A stretch of DNA of 64,000 nt. Source: Micavibrio sp. (GTDB lineage: Bacteria; Pseudomonadota; Alphaproteobacteria; Micavibrionales; UBA2020). The stretch's first letter is position 1. Each line of letters begins with the position of its first letter. A program made the translations under genes and the position numbers. Where the stretch lies: NCBI GenBank assembly GCA_028283745.1, contig JAPWJZ010000005.1, positions 1 to 64,000 on the forward strand, written 5' to 3'. The notes beneath the pieces were generated by a model. That model saw nothing but the letters and a program-made list of their open reading frames with translations. It made no database searches and had not been told where the DNA came from. Below, one piece after another: positions 29,063-37,633 of the stretch.

Positions 29063-29719
29063 ATGCGTATTTTGATTATAGAAGACGATAAAGATATTGC
29101 CAAGCAGCTCTCCGGCCATCTGGAGCAGTGCGGCTTTCTGACGCATGTGGAACATACGGGCGAGGAGGGGCATTATCAGGGGGATGTTGAAAGTTACGAC
29201 CTTGTCCTGCTCGATATTGGTTTGCCGGACCGCGACGGTTTTTCCATCCTCGAGCAATGGCGCAAGGATGGGCGCACCATGCCTGTCGTCATCGTTACGG
29301 CACGCACGCACAAAATGGAAACCATTCGCGGCCTGAAGGCGGGCGCGGATGATTATATTTACAAGCCTTATGACCTTGAAGAACTGGTGGCGCGCATTCA
29401 TGCCAATATTCGCCGCCACAAAGGCCAGCTGAGCGCGGTGATGCGCAGCGGCAATGTGGTTTTTGACAGCTTCGCTGGCAAAGTTTCCGCCAGCGGCAGT
29501 TATATCAAGCTGACGCGCATTGAATTTCTGATCCTGCAATATCTGTTCATGAACCAAGGCAAAACCTTGAGCGCCACCGATATTTCGGAACACGCCTACG
29601 CGGATTTTGACCATGATTCCAGCATTGTGGCGCGGCACATATCCAATATCCGCAAGAAGCTGGGGCAGGATATTATCCATACCGACAGCAACCGGGGGTA
29701 TTGTGTTCGCAAGGAATAG
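29063..29719 (+). CDS. OmpR/PhoP-family response regulator
   Basis: A 218-residue two-domain regulator. The receiver domain (about 1-115) has the acidic pocket LIIEDD, the phospho-acceptor Asp in DLVLLDIGLPDRDGF, the switch Thr in VIVTART and Lys in YIYKPYDLEEL. The C-terminal winged helix (about 125-218) shows KLTRIEFLILQYLFMN and SIVARHISNIRKKLG, then a terminal NRGYCVRKE hairpin. I start at ATG 29063, not the upstream in-frame start that would add 54 non-homologous residues. The downstream kinase gene begins inside its last codons. With a PhoQ-like H-box in the partner, this resembles a PhoP-type pair; the regulated genes are unknown. Confidence 0.93.
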   Translation: MRILIIEDDKDIAKQLSGHLEQCGFLTHVEHTGEEGHYQGDVESYDLVLLDIGLPDRDGFSILEQWRKDGRTMPVVIVTARTHKMETIRGLKAGADDYIYKPYDLEELVARIHANIRRHKGQLSAVMRSGNVVFDSFAGKVSASGSYIKLTRIEFLILQYLFMNQGKTLSATDISEHAYADFDHDSSIVARHISNIRKKLGQDIIHTDSNRGYCVRKE

Positions 29720-30992
29720 CCTTTCCCTCCGCATTGCCATGATGTGCGCGGCAATGGTCACGGTGACCATTGCGTTGACGGGCGCGGCAATTCTATGGAT
29801 CTTCACAATATCTTCCGAACGCATTCTCGATAATCATTTGATGGCGTATAGCGATGCCATTATCAGCCAGATCGAGACGAAGAATAATGCGGTGACGTTG
29901 AAGGACGACGGTAAATTCATCCGTTCGCTGCCAAGGTACTGGCAAATTAGCGATAACGAAAAGCCGCTGTTCAAGTCTGATAATATCGATGCCTGGGTAC
30001 CACTGAAACCTGAAAATATGCATGAATTCCAGCATATCGAATGGCGCAACGCTGAAGGTAACAAGGTCATCGCCTTGCAAGCCACTTTTTTATTTCCGCA
30101 CGACCGCAAAATAACATTGTTGAGCGGCCTTGAAGCAAAAGTGGCCGGCGCCTATGAAAGCCAGGAACGCGATGCGTTAACAACGCCGCTATTGCGCGTT
30201 TTACTGGCGGCTGCACTTGCCTTGACAGGGCTTGGCATTTTTCTGGCTTATATCGCCATGCGACCTGTGTCGCAGGTTAAGGCCGCGCTACAGGACATTC
30301 GCGCCGGAAAATCGCAGCGGCTGCAAGGAAATTATCCGCGCGAGATAAAGGCGCTGACGGATGAAATAAACTACCTGCTTGATTATACCGCCGGCAGCAT
30401 TGCGAAACACCGCGAATTTTCCAGCAACCTTGCCCATTCACTTAAAACGCCGCTAACGGTCATTGCCAATGAAACCGACATCAACATCATCAAAACCAAG
30501 CTGCGCAGCCTGATGGATATAGTCGAGCGCAGTTTAGCGCGCGTGCATGCGGCGGGAACGGCGAATATTCTTTCAGCTTCAACGCCCGTTCTGCCGGTCA
30601 TCGTGGATATCAGCGATGGCTTTGGCAAGGTTTACGCCAAGCATGTCGCGGTTGACTGCCCGCCGGATATATCGTTCAAGGGCGATCAGGCGGATTTATA
30701 TGAAGTCCTTGGCAATATAATCGAAAATGCCTGCAAGTTTTCAAACTCCCGCGTCAGCATCAGCATGCAGAACAGCGCGGTTATTGTGGAAGATGACGGG
30801 CAGGGCATACCTGAGGAAAAGCGGGCCAGTGTTTTACAGCGCGGCACGCGGCTGGATGAAACCAAGCCCGGAACCGGCATTGGCCTTGCTGTCGCCAGCG
30901 ATATAGTTGCGCTGTATGGCGGCAATATCCACCTTGAAACCTCGGCTCTCGGCGGGCTTAAGGTGCTGGTTTTTCTGCCGCTATCCTCTTGA
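29703..30992 (+). CDS. PhoQ-like sensor histidine kinase
   Basis: A 429-residue membrane kinase. TM1 is at about residues 10-32 and TM2 at about 160-182, flanking a periplasmic sensor of about 125 residues. A short HAMP-like linker follows (RPVSQVKAALQDI). The H-box is FSSNLAHSLKTPLTVI; HSLKTPL is the form seen in PhoQ. The ATP-binding domain has EVLGNIIENACKFS (N), VEDDGQGIPEE (G1) and GTGIGLAVASDIV (G2). The likely start is GTG 29703, with GGGGG about five bases before it, overlapping the regulator gene by 17 bases. The signal sensed cannot be read from sequence. Confidence 0.92.
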   Translation: MFARNSLSLRIAMMCAAMVTVTIALTGAAILWIFTISSERILDNHLMAYSDAIISQIETKNNAVTLKDDGKFIRSLPRYWQISDNEKPLFKSDNIDAWVPLKPENMHEFQHIEWRNAEGNKVIALQATFLFPHDRKITLLSGLEAKVAGAYESQERDALTTPLLRVLLAAALALTGLGIFLAYIAMRPVSQVKAALQDIRAGKSQRLQGNYPREIKALTDEINYLLDYTAGSIAKHREFSSNLAHSLKTPLTVIANETDINIIKTKLRSLMDIVERSLARVHAAGTANILSASTPVLPVIVDISDGFGKVYAKHVAVDCPPDISFKGDQADLYEVLGNIIENACKFSNSRVSISMQNSAVIVEDDGQGIPEEKRASVLQRGTRLDETKPGTGIGLAVASDIVALYGGNIHLETSALGGLKVLVFLPLSS

Positions 30993-31085
30993 TCGCGGCG
31001 TTGAATTTTTGTGGAATTTGCCCTTCAACGGGGCTTCCGCCACCTTTGCTAGAATCTCCTTATAACGTCAAAAGAAGGAGATTTT

Positions 31086-31910
31086 ATGAAACAAGTCATC
31101 GCTATTTTAGCCGTCTGCATTGCCCTTGGCGGTTGCAGCAGAACCACGCAAACAACATCCGGCGCGGAGTACCTATCGCAATATAAGTACGTTCCGGTCG
31201 CACCGTCGGTTCGCATTTCGAAATCAAATAACCCCAGCAAGGTCGAGGAAGTCAAAAGCATTGACCAGCGCATTCGCGAAGCGGCGGCGGTTGAACCTGT
31301 GTTGAAGTTTCCGGCGCGCATCGGCCTTGCGCGGATTGACCGGCAGCTGACGAACATTCCGATGGAAGAACTGGAAAGCTGGAACAAAACCCGCGAGAAG
31401 CTCGGCAGTGGCTTCGGCGAATTTGTGCCTGTTAACCCCCTGGTGGCAACAATGGTGGCAAATGATATTGCGACGCCGCATTACAACGTCAGTGGCAGCG
31501 TCAGTGATATTATCGACACCATCCGTCTTGGCGCGGCCCGCCAGCACCTTGATGCCGTGCTGATATATGAAGTACTCAGTACAGAAAAACGCCGCAAGAA
31601 CATGCTGGCTGTCGCAAACGCATCCATCATCGGCGGCTATATTCTGCCGTCAACGTCTTATGATGCACAGGGCGCGGGCAATGCCATTTTGATTGACGTT
31701 GTGCAAGGCTACCCCTATGGCACCATCAATACCGTAGTGGATAAAAAGACCCGGTTGTCATCATCCTGGGGCTGGGGCTCAGAAAATGGCGATAGCGAAG
31801 ATTTTGCGGACAAAGTAAAGGCGCGCGCGGCAGATCAGCTCTCTATCGAAGCTTATGACATGTTCATGCAGCTGCGTGCCGAGCTGGCCGAAAAACACGC
31901 CAAGAAATAA
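31086..31910 (+). CDS. Hypothetical lipoprotein
   Basis: The 274-residue protein has a lipoprotein signal, MKQVIAILAVCIALGGCS (lipobox LGGC, Cys17). The mature part has no motif I recognise. It contains RIGLARIDRQLTNIPMEELE, a DIIDTIRLGAARQHLDAVLI stretch suggestive of a Rossmann-like or GNA1162-like fold, and a helical C-terminus with DQLSIEAYDMFMQLRAELAE. AGAAGGAG precedes the ATG. It follows the sensor kinase by about 90 bases and is ended by the hairpin at 31923, so it may be its own unit. Function is unknown. Confidence 0.85.
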   Translation: MKQVIAILAVCIALGGCSRTTQTTSGAEYLSQYKYVPVAPSVRISKSNNPSKVEEVKSIDQRIREAAAVEPVLKFPARIGLARIDRQLTNIPMEELESWNKTREKLGSGFGEFVPVNPLVATMVANDIATPHYNVSGSVSDIIDTIRLGAARQHLDAVLIYEVLSTEKRRKNMLAVANASIIGGYILPSTSYDAQGAGNAILIDVVQGYPYGTINTVVDKKTRLSSSWGWGSENGDSEDFADKVKARAADQLSIEAYDMFMQLRAELAEKHAKK

Positions 31911-31922
31911 ATGACTGCAAGA

Positions 31923-31976
31923 CAAAGGCTGGGGCTGGGGCTGGTGCGGTTTACATCGCGCCAGCCTTTGCTTTTT
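31923..31976 (+). terminator. Intrinsic terminator after the lipoprotein gene
   Basis: Ten-base arms CAAAGGCTGG and CCAGCCTTTG enclose a GC-rich loop and are followed by CTTTTT. It lies 13 bases past the stop of the gene ending at 31910. Confidence 0.75.
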
Positions 31977-32094
31977 ACTTCTTGTCTTTATCCGTATCCG
32001 GCTTTTTGGGCGGGGCGGTTTGGGGCTTGAAGGTGGGTGGCATGCCGCTGGGGCGGGGCGACGGGGCAGGCGGGGCGGGCGTATAAACGGCCAT
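31975..32094 (-). CDS. Tiny proline-rich ORF, uncertain
   Basis: A 39-residue frame, MAVYTPAPPAPSPRPSGM, then a Pro/Lys-rich end (KKPDTDKDKK). It begins at ATG 32094 and stops at 31975, within the opposite-strand terminator. The ribosome site is weak. Composition is not random (Pro at every second or third place), resembling small proline-rich proteins found in alphaproteobacteria, but it could be chance in GC-rich DNA. Confidence 0.35.
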   Translation of the reverse strand: MAVYTPAPPAPSPRPSGMPPTFKPQTAPPKKPDTDKDKK

Positions 32095-32180
32095 GGTATT
32101 CAGGTCTTTCAATTTGATTTTCGCGCTTATTTAGCGAACAACACATTCAGCAAAGACGTAAGAACGATTTTGGACAAATA

Positions 32181-32212
32181 AAAAGCCCCGGCACTTAGAT
32201 GCCGGGGCTTTT
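32181..32212 (-). terminator. Intrinsic terminator after the cold-shock gene
   Basis: Thirteen-base perfect arms AAAAGCCCCGGCA and TGCCGGGGCTTTT around a six-base loop, with a T-rich flank on the minus strand. It lies about 25 bases beyond the stop of the cold-shock gene. Confidence 0.85.
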
Positions 32213-32235
32213 ATAGCTTTTAAAAGCAAAAAACC

Positions 32236-32442
32236 TTAAGCGACAGCTTTCAGGTTTGCAGCAGCGCTTTTGCCGCGCTCGGTCACGATGTCAAAAGTGA
32301 TGACCTGACCTTCGCTGAGGCTACGCATGCCGGCTTGTTCAACTGCGCTCATGTGAACGAACACATCAGGACCGCCGTTTTGGGGTTGGATGAAACCAAA
32401 ACCCTTGGTGGGGTTGAACCATTTAACTGTACCTTGAGCCAT
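32236..32442 (-). CDS. Cold-shock domain protein
   Basis: The 68-residue CspA-family protein is a single OB fold with both RNA-binding motifs, KGFGFIQ (RNP1) and DVFVHMS (RNP2). It binds single-stranded RNA or DNA and can melt mRNA structure. I use ATG 32442, which gives the usual [10 protein letters not shown] beginning and has GGAGG at optimal spacing; an in-frame ATG four codons upstream overlaps that ribosome site. The upstream region is long and gene-free, as expected for cold-shock genes with long leaders. A terminator follows. Confidence 0.95.
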   Translation of the reverse strand: MAQGTVKWFNPTKGFGFIQPQNGGPDVFVHMSAVEQAGMRSLSEGQVITFDIVTERGKSAAANLKAVA

Positions 32443-32815
32443 AGAGGCCTCCATTTAACAAGTAAGAAACGCACATTCGTGCATATAACTCCTCACAACC
32501 ATTGTGAAGATTATGATCCGAACGAAAGCGATGTCTTGGGAGAAACCTTACGGCACAAACAAGCCAGAACTGGAAATCGGAATTAAAGCTAACGTAGGCT
32601 GAACCCATGGGGATAGCAAGGTAATTCGCGCAAGGCCAAGATAAATATCGAAAATACCGGCGGCGGGCAGGGGCTGTTATAATTGCCGCATGATGTGGCA
32701 AAAGGCCATTTTCCCTTAAATTGGAAGCAGAGGCACCCACCGCGACCCGCTATGTTGCGTTGCGCTGTAATAAGCCTATCCCATTAAAAATAAAGCATAT
32801 TTTGTGTTTGTCAGA
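32443..32815. other. Gene-free leader/promoter region of the cold-shock gene
   Basis: About 370 bases with no credible gene. Near the cold-shock start are a short hairpin (GCAC-ATTC-GTGC, 32471-32482) and a palindrome TCACAA-CCA-TTGTGA (32493-32507). They could be part of a structured 5' leader or an operator. The rest, up to the transporter stop at 32816, shows nothing I can identify. Confidence 0.4.
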
Positions 32816-33781
32816 TTAGTGGATGAACCCGTGTAGGATAGCGCCCAGCGTAATGCTTGCCACCAGTATCCACAGCGAAAAGCCAAGCAGGAATGACTTG
32901 ATGCCGACGGTGCGGATGGTTGCGGGGGTCAGGTTCGTGCCGATGAAAAACAGGGTCAGCACAAGGCAGCGGCGGGCGGCATATTCAATCAAGCCCCCAA
33001 CATCGTGTAGGGCCGGAAAATACGTGAAGACCGCCGCCATGAAAACAAAACCGAGGACAAACCACGGGAACTTGGCTTTTTTGCCGCCTTCCTGATTATT
33101 GGCGTAAAGATAGCTGAAGACCAGCGTTACCGGCAAAATCCACAGCGCCCGCGCGAGCTTGACGGATGTGCCGACCTGCACCGCTTCCGGCCCGTACTGC
33201 AGCGTTGCACCCACGACAGAACTGGTATCGTGAATCGCAAGCGCGCTCCACAAACCGAACTGAACTTCGGTGAGGCCCAACGCATGGCCGATGAAGGGGA
33301 AAATAACCAGCGCCAGCGCGTTTAGAATAAACACCGTACCAAGCGCAATTGAAATGGAATGCTGCTTGGCGTTCATGGCGGGCGCGACCGCCGCAATCGC
33401 ACTGCCGCCGCAAATAGCAGTGCCTACGCTGATGAGGATGGAGCTTTCTTTTTCCGTGCGAAGTGCTTTTGCCAGCAGCAAACCCGTTGTCATGGTAAGG
33501 CCGATGCCGAAAATGGTGTACCAGATGCCTTGCAAACCTGCCTTTGCCACCACCGCCAAATCCATACCCGCGCCAAGCCCCATAATGGAAAAGCCGAGCA
33601 GCCTGGGCGTCAGTTTTTTTGTAAGGTCAATCAGGCTATTGCCAACCAGCACCGCCACCACAATACCCAGCAGCAGCGCGATGGGCGCGGAAACCACCGG
33701 CACCAGAAGGCATACCAGCGCCATGAAAAGCGTGAGAGGGCGGGAGAGTTTTTCTTTTGTCAGCGCTTGGTTCATGGTCAT
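32816..33781 (-). CDS. YeiH-family (UPF0324) putative sulfate exporter
   Basis: A 321-residue integral membrane protein with about ten hydrophobic segments. The family signature is clear in LSIMGLGAGMDLAVVAKAG-like and SVGTAICGGSAIAAVAPAM sequences, and in WSALAIHDTSSVVGATLQYG. The family is annotated as putative sulfate or sulfur-compound exporter on limited evidence. It stands alone, divergent from the methyltransferase gene at 33909. No LysR-type regulator, a frequent neighbour of yeiH, is seen here. Confidence 0.88.
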   Translation of the reverse strand: MTMNQALTKEKLSRPLTLFMALVCLLVPVVSAPIALLLGIVVAVLVGNSLIDLTKKLTPRLLGFSIMGLGAGMDLAVVAKAGLQGIWYTIFGIGLTMTTGLLLAKALRTEKESSILISVGTAICGGSAIAAVAPAMNAKQHSISIALGTVFILNALALVIFPFIGHALGLTEVQFGLWSALAIHDTSSVVGATLQYGPEAVQVGTSVKLARALWILPVTLVFSYLYANNQEGGKKAKFPWFVLGFVFMAAVFTYFPALHDVGGLIEYAARRCLVLTLFFIGTNLTPATIRTVGIKSFLLGFSLWILVASITLGAILHGFIH

Positions 33782-33908
33782 TACTTTTCGCGAAGAGTCG
33801 TTTTTTAATGCCTTGAGCCTACGCCCTTTAAGCCGTCGATACCAGCGGCAGTTGCCTTATTTTTAAAGAGGCCGGATAATAAGCCAATCGTTGCAATGGA
33901 GCTTTGAA

Positions 33909-34499
33909 ATGACACTTTTACCGCCGCATCTCCCGCCTTCATGGCCGTTATCCACCTGCGGGTGGATGTGGGTGGTATGGGTTTTCTGCTGGGTCGTTTC
34001 CGCCAATTTCACCTTGAAAATGAAAAAGAACGAAACGCTGGCGCGGCTGCAGCATACCATCCCCACAACCTTCGGAATGGTCGCGCTGTTTCATCATGGC
34101 AATGTGCCGGAGCTTGACTGGGGCGTTTTATATTACAGCACGGCAACCGCCATCATGGGCATCGCCATGACATTTGTCGGGCTTGTATTTTCGGGCTGGG
34201 CGCGCGTGCATCTTGGCAAATACTGGAGCGGCACGGTTGCGCTGAAGGAAGGTCACCGGCTGATTATCTCCGGCCCTTATGCCTTCGTACGGCACCCTAT
34301 TTATACCGGCCTGTTAACGGCAGTGCTCGGCACGGCCTTTGCCGTGGGCACCAAGGAAGCCTTTACCGGTTTCATCGTCATGATACCCGCCTATATTTTA
34401 AAATGGCGGCGCGAAGAAAAATTGATGCGGCAGGAATTCGGCCAGGAATATGCCGATTACGCCGCCCGCAGCAAAGCGATTATTCCATTCGTTATTTAA
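33909..34499 (+). CDS. Isoprenylcysteine carboxyl methyltransferase-like membrane protein
   Basis: The 196-residue protein has about five hydrophobic segments and a C-terminal ICMT/PEMT-type motif: ISGPYAFVRHPIYTGLLTA (SAM-binding region), then RREEKLMRQEFGQEYADYA. Bacterial members methylate unknown lipid or small-molecule targets. I choose ATG 33909 because GGAG lies seven bases upstream; the TTG at 33891 has no site. It converges with the acetyltransferase gene, six bases apart. Confidence 0.85.
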   Translation: MTLLPPHLPPSWPLSTCGWMWVVWVFCWVVSANFTLKMKKNETLARLQHTIPTTFGMVALFHHGNVPELDWGVLYYSTATAIMGIAMTFVGLVFSGWARVHLGKYWSGTVALKEGHRLIISGPYAFVRHPIYTGLLTAVLGTAFAVGTKEAFTGFIVMIPAYILKWRREEKLMRQEFGQEYADYAARSKAIIPFVI

Positions 34500-34504
34500 G
34501 ATTT

Positions 34505-34909
34505 TTAAGAGCGGGCGAATGCAGCACGCACTTTAACAGTGCGCGCCGCGCCAAAGCGCTGCTTCCAAGCCGCAACGGTCAAGGGAATGCCGCGCATCGC
34601 GTCGCTTGCCTGTTTCAGCATTTGCGTACCAAGGCCTTTGCTGCCCGCAGGCGGCGTCATGGAAATATTAATGGCAAGCGAACCGTCGCTTTCATCCGTC
34701 AGCGACATCACGCCGACAGGCTTGCTGGCAACAAAAGCCACCAGGTGCAGGCTTTGCGGGTCATGCAGCGAGGTTAGCGGCTTGCCGCTGCATTCCTGCA
34801 AAAAGGGCAGGTCATGTGCCGTTGCAACGCATATATAAAGGGATTCCTGAACGCCGGAGGAGGGGCGCCGTGTAGCATCATGAAACTGCTGACTTAGTCT
34901 TTTCGACAT
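34505..34909 (-). CDS. GNAT-like acetyltransferase
   Basis: A protein of about 134 residues with a GNAT layout: a first strand and helix (SLYICVATAHDLPFLQE), a central pair of strands (LHLVAFVASKPVGVMSLTD, SLAINISMT), and an acetyl-CoA loop PPAGSKGLGTQMLKQA in place of the canonical Q/RxxGxG/A. The C-terminus is short, so the fold may be incomplete or minimal. ATG 34909 gives the compact product; the open frame upstream (to 35020) lacks similarity to the family. The substrate is unknown. Confidence 0.65.
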   Translation of the reverse strand: MSKRLSQQFHDATRRPSSGVQESLYICVATAHDLPFLQECSGKPLTSLHDPQSLHLVAFVASKPVGVMSLTDESDGSLAINISMTPPAGSKGLGTQMLKQASDAMRGIPLTVAAWKQRFGAARTVKVRAAFARS

Positions 34910-35060
34910 CTGCACACCATGAATGTAAGACCAGCATATCACTATTTCCGTAAGAATAAAATCTTGCGCCGCAGCATAGCGAAATGCGCAGCAATTTCTG
35001 AGGGGTGGCGCGCGGTGCAAAAAGTGCTATTTTTCTGCATCACATCAGGAGCGCCGCGCC

Positions 35061-36170
35061 ATGCCCGCAAAAAAGAAACAGGACATTACCTATAAGTCGT
35101 ATCTGGGCCTTGAATCACTTCTGCAATCGCAACACCCCATCAGCATGACAGCTGCGAATGCACCGGCGCATGACGAGATGATGTTTATTGTCGTTCATCA
35201 AACCTACGAGCTATGGTTCAAGCTGGTGCTGTTTGAAATCGAGCGCGTGCAAAAAATCCTCGGCCAGAAGTCGGTGAAGGATGCGGATATGCGCCTTGTC
35301 TCCGCCAGCCTTGGCCGCAGCGTTGCCATCATGCGCCTGCTGGTGGGGCAGCTTGATATCATGGAAACCATGACGCCACTCGACTTCCTCGATTTCCGCC
35401 ACGTGTTCCGCTCCGCTTCCGGCTTCCAGAGCCTGCAGTTCCGCGAACTGGAAATGCGCCTTGGCTTGAAAAAAGAAACACGCGCCTGCTATAGCGGAAA
35501 ATCATATGATGATTTCCTGCCAGCCGAAGACCGCGGGCATTTGCAGAAGCTGCAAAAGAAACCGTCACTGCTGGAACAGCTGGATAGCTGGCTTTCCCGC
35601 ACACCCTTTGTTGAAATGACAGGCTTCAGCTTCTGGCAGGCATACCGCAAGGCGGTGGGGGACATGATTGCGGGCGACCGTAAAACTATCCATGCAGACA
35701 AGCGCATGAACGCCAATGCCCGTGATGCCGAAATAAACAAGCTGAAAGGCATGGAAGAACAGTTTGATTTGCTTTTCGATGCTGGAAAGGCAGGCGAAAT
35801 GCCGTGGCGCTTTTCGCAAAAGGCGTTACAAGCGGCGTTGTTCATCAACCTTTACCGCGACCAGCCTGCGCTGCAAATTCCGTTCCGCATTTTGAATGAC
35901 CTGATGGACCTGGACGAATTGCTGGCCTTGTGGCGCTACCGCCATGCGCTGATGGCGCAACGCATGCTGGGCATGAAAATGGGCAGCGGCGGGTCATCCG
36001 GCCATGACTACCTTATGCAGACCATTGGCAAGCACCGCATTTTCAGCGACCTCTTTGCGCTTTCAACATTCTTCATCCCGCGCTCCAAACTGCCGCAGCT
36101 GCCGCCGCATGTGGAAAGCCGCATGGGCTTTAAGTACTGGGATGATACGGGGGTGAAAAAGCCTAAATGA
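35061..36170 (+). CDS. kynA: Tryptophan 2,3-dioxygenase
   Basis: This 369-residue heme enzyme opens the indole ring of tryptophan to N-formylkynurenine. Family blocks are unmistakable: DEMMFIVVHQTYELWFK, TPLDFLDFRHVF, SASGFQSLQFRELE, and the heme-ligand region WRYRHALMAQRMLG with GSGGSSGHDYL. AGGAG lies about nine bases before the ATG. It overlaps the photolyase gene by four bases. The later kynurenine-pathway genes (formamidase, kynureninase) are not nearby, so the product must feed enzymes encoded elsewhere. It is somewhat longer than the typical 270-300-residue bacterial enzyme and closer in length to eukaryotic ones. Confidence 0.95.
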   Translation: MPAKKKQDITYKSYLGLESLLQSQHPISMTAANAPAHDEMMFIVVHQTYELWFKLVLFEIERVQKILGQKSVKDADMRLVSASLGRSVAIMRLLVGQLDIMETMTPLDFLDFRHVFRSASGFQSLQFRELEMRLGLKKETRACYSGKSYDDFLPAEDRGHLQKLQKKPSLLEQLDSWLSRTPFVEMTGFSFWQAYRKAVGDMIAGDRKTIHADKRMNANARDAEINKLKGMEEQFDLLFDAGKAGEMPWRFSQKALQAALFINLYRDQPALQIPFRILNDLMDLDELLALWRYRHALMAQRMLGMKMGSGGSSGHDYLMQTIGKHRIFSDLFALSTFFIPRSKLPQLPPHVESRMGFKYWDDTGVKKPK

Positions 36171-37633
36171 CAAAGTCAAAACCCGTCATTTTCTGGTTCC
36201 GCAACGACCTGCGCCTTGCCGATAACCCCGCGCTGGCTGCCGCCTGCGATACCGGCCAGCCGGTTATTCCCGTTTATATCCATGATGATGTCAACGCCGG
36301 CATATGGAAGAACGGCGGCGCGACAAACTGGTGGCTGCATCAAAGCCTGACCAGCCTTGCCGCCAGCATCGGGGCCGCGGGGCTTCATCCGCTCGTGTTT
36401 TGCAAAGGTGACGCAAAAGCCGAAATCGCGCGGCTAGTCAAAGAAACTGGCGCGGACCATGTTTTCTGGAACCGCTGTTATGAGCCTTGGGCAATTGCCC
36501 GCGACACGCAAATAAAAGAAAGCCTGAAATCTGGCGGCGTGGATGCGCAAAGCTTCAGCGCTTTCCTGCTGTTCGAACCGTGGGAAATCCAGAATAAAAC
36601 TGGCCAGCCCTATAAAGTTTTTACGCCCTATTCCAGAGCCTGCCTTGAACGCGGCGGTATTCGCCCGCCCGTGTCCGGTAAGTTAAAGTCGGATGGCAAG
36701 CCTATCATCACCGGCCTGCCGCTCGAAAAACTTGGATTGATGCCGGATATTAAATGGTACGACGGCATGGCGGAAACATGGACGCCCGGCGAGACGGGCG
36801 CGAAGAAGCGCCTCAAAAAATTCATCACGGGCTGCCTTGACGAATATAAAGCGCAGCGCGATTTTCCTGCGGTCGATGGCGGCTCCCGTATGTCGCCGTA
36901 TTTGCACTTTGGCGAAATAAGCCCGCATATCATCTGGCATGACGTCAGCAAGGCCATTGCCGAAGCGGGCCATGACAACGCCTTTGCCAATCATGGGCAG
37001 GGGTATTTGCGGCAGTTGCTATGGCGCGAATTTTCATGGCACTTGCTGTACCATTTCCCCGAATTTCCGGAGAAGGCGTGGAACCCGCGCTTTGCCGGTT
37101 TCAAATGGAAAAAAAACAAAAAACTGCTGAACCACTGGCAAAAAGGCCAGACCGGTTACCCCATTATTGACGCGGGCATGCGCGAATTGTGGCAGACAGG
37201 GTGGATGCATAACCGCGTCCGCATGCTGGTGGGCTCCTTCCTTGTCAAAAACCTGCTGCTCGATTGGCGGGATGGCGAAGACTGGTTCTGGGATACGCTG
37301 GTAGATGCCGACCTTGGCAACAACGCGCAAGGCTGGCAATGGATCGCCGGATGCGGGGCGGATGCCGCGCCGTACTTCCGTATTTTTAACCCCATTCTGC
37401 AAAGCCGCAAGTTTGACGCGGAGGGGGATTATATCCGCCGCTATGTTCCTGAACTGTCAAAATTGCCCGATGAATTCATTCACGCTCCATGGGAAGCTCC
37501 AGCGATGGAGCTGCACCGCGCTGGCATCACCCTTGGAAAAACCTACCCGCACCCTATAGTTGATCATGCGGAAGCGCGTGACCTTGCCTTGAAAGCCTAT
37601 CATGACTCAAAACCAGACGACGATGCTGCCTGA
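36167..37633 (+). CDS. phrB: Deoxyribodipyrimidine photolyase
   Basis: This 488-residue class I photolyase/cryptochrome family protein uses blue light and FAD to split pyrimidine dimers. The N-terminal antenna domain begins PVIFWFRNDLRLADNPAL. The C-terminal FAD domain has SRMSPYLHFGEISP, LLWREFSWHLLYH, the signature WMHNRVRMLVGSFLVKNLL, and DADLGNNAQGWQWIAGCG with DAAPYFRIFNP. These conserved residues fit a repair-active enzyme. Start ATG 36167 overlaps the kynA stop, and its end overlaps ygfZ by 32 bases, so all three genes are coupled. Confidence 0.95.
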   Translation: MTKSKPVIFWFRNDLRLADNPALAAACDTGQPVIPVYIHDDVNAGIWKNGGATNWWLHQSLTSLAASIGAAGLHPLVFCKGDAKAEIARLVKETGADHVFWNRCYEPWAIARDTQIKESLKSGGVDAQSFSAFLLFEPWEIQNKTGQPYKVFTPYSRACLERGGIRPPVSGKLKSDGKPIITGLPLEKLGLMPDIKWYDGMAETWTPGETGAKKRLKKFITGCLDEYKAQRDFPAVDGGSRMSPYLHFGEISPHIIWHDVSKAIAEAGHDNAFANHGQGYLRQLLWREFSWHLLYHFPEFPEKAWNPRFAGFKWKKNKKLLNHWQKGQTGYPIIDAGMRELWQTGWMHNRVRMLVGSFLVKNLLLDWRDGEDWFWDTLVDADLGNNAQGWQWIAGCGADAAPYFRIFNPILQSRKFDAEGDYIRRYVPELSKLPDEFIHAPWEAPAMELHRAGITLGKTYPHPIVDHAEARDLALKAYHDSKPDDDAA